A stretch of 14,737 bases of DNA from Flavobacterium sp. GTDB taxonomy: Bacteria > Bacteroidota > Bacteroidia > Flavobacteriales > Flavobacteriaceae. Under the pieces are notes generated by a model, which saw nothing but the letters and a program-made list of their open reading frames with translations, searched no databases and was not told the DNA's origin. Location: contig JASLGC010000198.1 of NCBI GenBank assembly GCA_030150335.1, forward strand, positions 1-14,737, written 5' to 3'. A program made the translations under genes and the position numbers. Positions 14,095 through 14,737 of the stretch are shown in pieces; position 1 is the first letter of the stretch; each line of letters starts with the position of its first letter.

Positions 14095-14572
14095 TAGCAA
14101 ACTGCATCTTCGAAAAGACTTTTCTTGTGGAGAGGAGTTGCTTGACAACTATCTTAAAAAGCAAGTAAGTCAAGATATTAAACGAAACTTAACTGCTTGT
14201 ACTGTTTTAGTTGACAGTAACAACGTAGTAAAAGGCTATTATACATTGTCAAGTAGTGCAGTAAGCATGGATACACTACCTGCTAACTTATCTAAAAAAC
14301 TCCCTCCCTCATATACTGAACTTCCCTATGCATTATTAGGTAGATTGGCGATTGATAACTCTTTAAAAGGTCAGGGCTATGGAAGTATTTTATTAATTGA
14401 CGCTTTGCTAAAATGCGTTACCGTCTCAGAACAAATTGGATTATTGGGTGTTGTTGTTGACCCTATTAATAAAGAGGCTGTCAAATTTTATCAAAATTTC
14501 GGTTTTGTATTATTACCTACTTCTCAAAAAATGATTATTTCGATAGAGACAATTAAAAAACTAAAAGGTTAA
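14075..14572 (+). CDS. tacT: GNAT-family acetyltransferase toxin (TacT-like)
   Basis: This is a 165-aa GNAT toxin. Characterised TacT relatives acetylate the amino group of aminoacyl-tRNAs and so stop translation. It shows the subfamily features: FSCGEELLDNYLKKQ (16-30), GYYTLSS (54-60), RLAID (90-94), the acetyl-CoA loop KGQGYGS (98-104), and AVKFYQNFGF (135-144) with Y139 in the position of the catalytic tyrosine. No truncation is seen and the key residues are present, so it is probably active. It starts inside the antitoxin gene (20-nt overlap). Which aminoacyl-tRNA it attacks cannot be told from sequence. Confidence 0.9.
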   Translation: MKIKEFNSKLHLRKDFSCGEELLDNYLKKQVSQDIKRNLTACTVLVDSNNVVKGYYTLSSSAVSMDTLPANLSKKLPPSYTELPYALLGRLAIDNSLKGQGYGSILLIDALLKCVTVSEQIGLLGVVVDPINKEAVKFYQNFGFVLLPTSQKMIISIETIKKLKG

Positions 14573-14653
14573 TATTACTAAAAAAAACTTCCAACCAACT
14601 ATACTACAACGCAATACAGCGCTACCTCCTTCTTTAAAACACAAAGCTTTTAA

Positions 14654-14737
14654 CTATTCTCTTTCTCCATTGTTATTGTTTCTTAAATTGCTACTAATCT
14701 TAGCAAGTGTATAGTCGCAAAACTTCTTTAAAAAGGT
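14654..14737 (-). CDS. Possible C-terminal end of an unidentified protein, cut by the window edge
   Basis: On the minus strand one frame is open from the window edge to a TAG at 14656-14654, giving 27 residues that begin TFLKKFCDYTLAKISSNLR and end in an Asn-rich, charged tail. The other two frames on that strand are closed within this stretch. The fragment is too short to identify. The 81 nt between it and tacT (14573-14653) show no terminator that I can support. Confidence 0.4.
   Translation of the reverse strand, partial: TFLKKFCDYTLAKISSNLRNNNNGERE

Noticed and set aside
13521..14572. Whole right end as an integrated mobile element with attachment sites
   Set aside because: No integrase, transposase or flanking direct repeats could be identified; only the toxin-antitoxin pair and the composition of the segment hint at mobility.

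Overview
The window is about 14.7 kb of AT-rich chromosome that looks like a member of the Bacteroidota, family Flavobacteriaceae; Myroides or Flavobacterium are plausible, but the genus cannot be fixed from the sequence alone. The clues are protein families typical of that group (BshB1, short MenF-type isochorismate synthase, flavobacterial CtaA), TAnnTTTG-type -7 promoter boxes, near absence of strong Shine-Dalgarno sites, and tRNA genes without an encoded CCA. Most of the window is ordinary housekeeping content with several well-formed intrinsic terminators.

Layout. 1-239: tandem tRNA-His(GTG) genes on the minus strand (two complete, one cut by the window edge) with a clear promoter at 261-291. 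309-2698 (minus): bacillithiol deacetylase bshB1, then a translationally coupled pair, hotdog thioesterase (menI-like) and isochorismate synthase (menF-like), both for menaquinone. 2900-5978 (plus): tsaC, cca and ctaA in one tight operon, ended by a perfect 18-bp hairpin shared with the convergent alpha/beta hydrolase (6051-6905, minus). 7014-8625 (plus): two tandem paralogous genes of unknown function, each followed by its own terminator; the first encodes an exported protein, the second appears to have lost its signal peptide. 8807-9754 (minus): panE-like reductase. 9874-10206 (plus): small orphan lipoprotein. 10287-11627 (minus): NCS2/AzgA purine permease. 11735-12706 (minus): zinc-independent quinone-oxidoreductase-like MDR protein. 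12964-13458 (plus): META-domain lipoprotein. 13521-13740: non-coding, less AT-rich segment with hyphenated inverted repeats. 13795-14572 (plus): TacA/TacT (DUF1778/GNAT) toxin-antitoxin pair with a probable operator. 14654-14737 (minus): possible C-terminal end of another gene.

How the genes fit together. The tRNA-His genes lack CCA and need the CCA-adding enzyme encoded at 3493-4926; TsaC beside it starts t6A modification of tRNA. MenF and MenI act at the beginning and near the end of the menaquinone route, and CtaA makes heme A for cytochrome oxidase, so two blocks serve respiration. I found no clear, wholly new multi-gene system. The most unusual items are the tandem paralogs with opposite predicted locations, the structured non-coding segment before the toxin-antitoxin pair, and the CBM-like insert in the periplasmic loop of CtaA.
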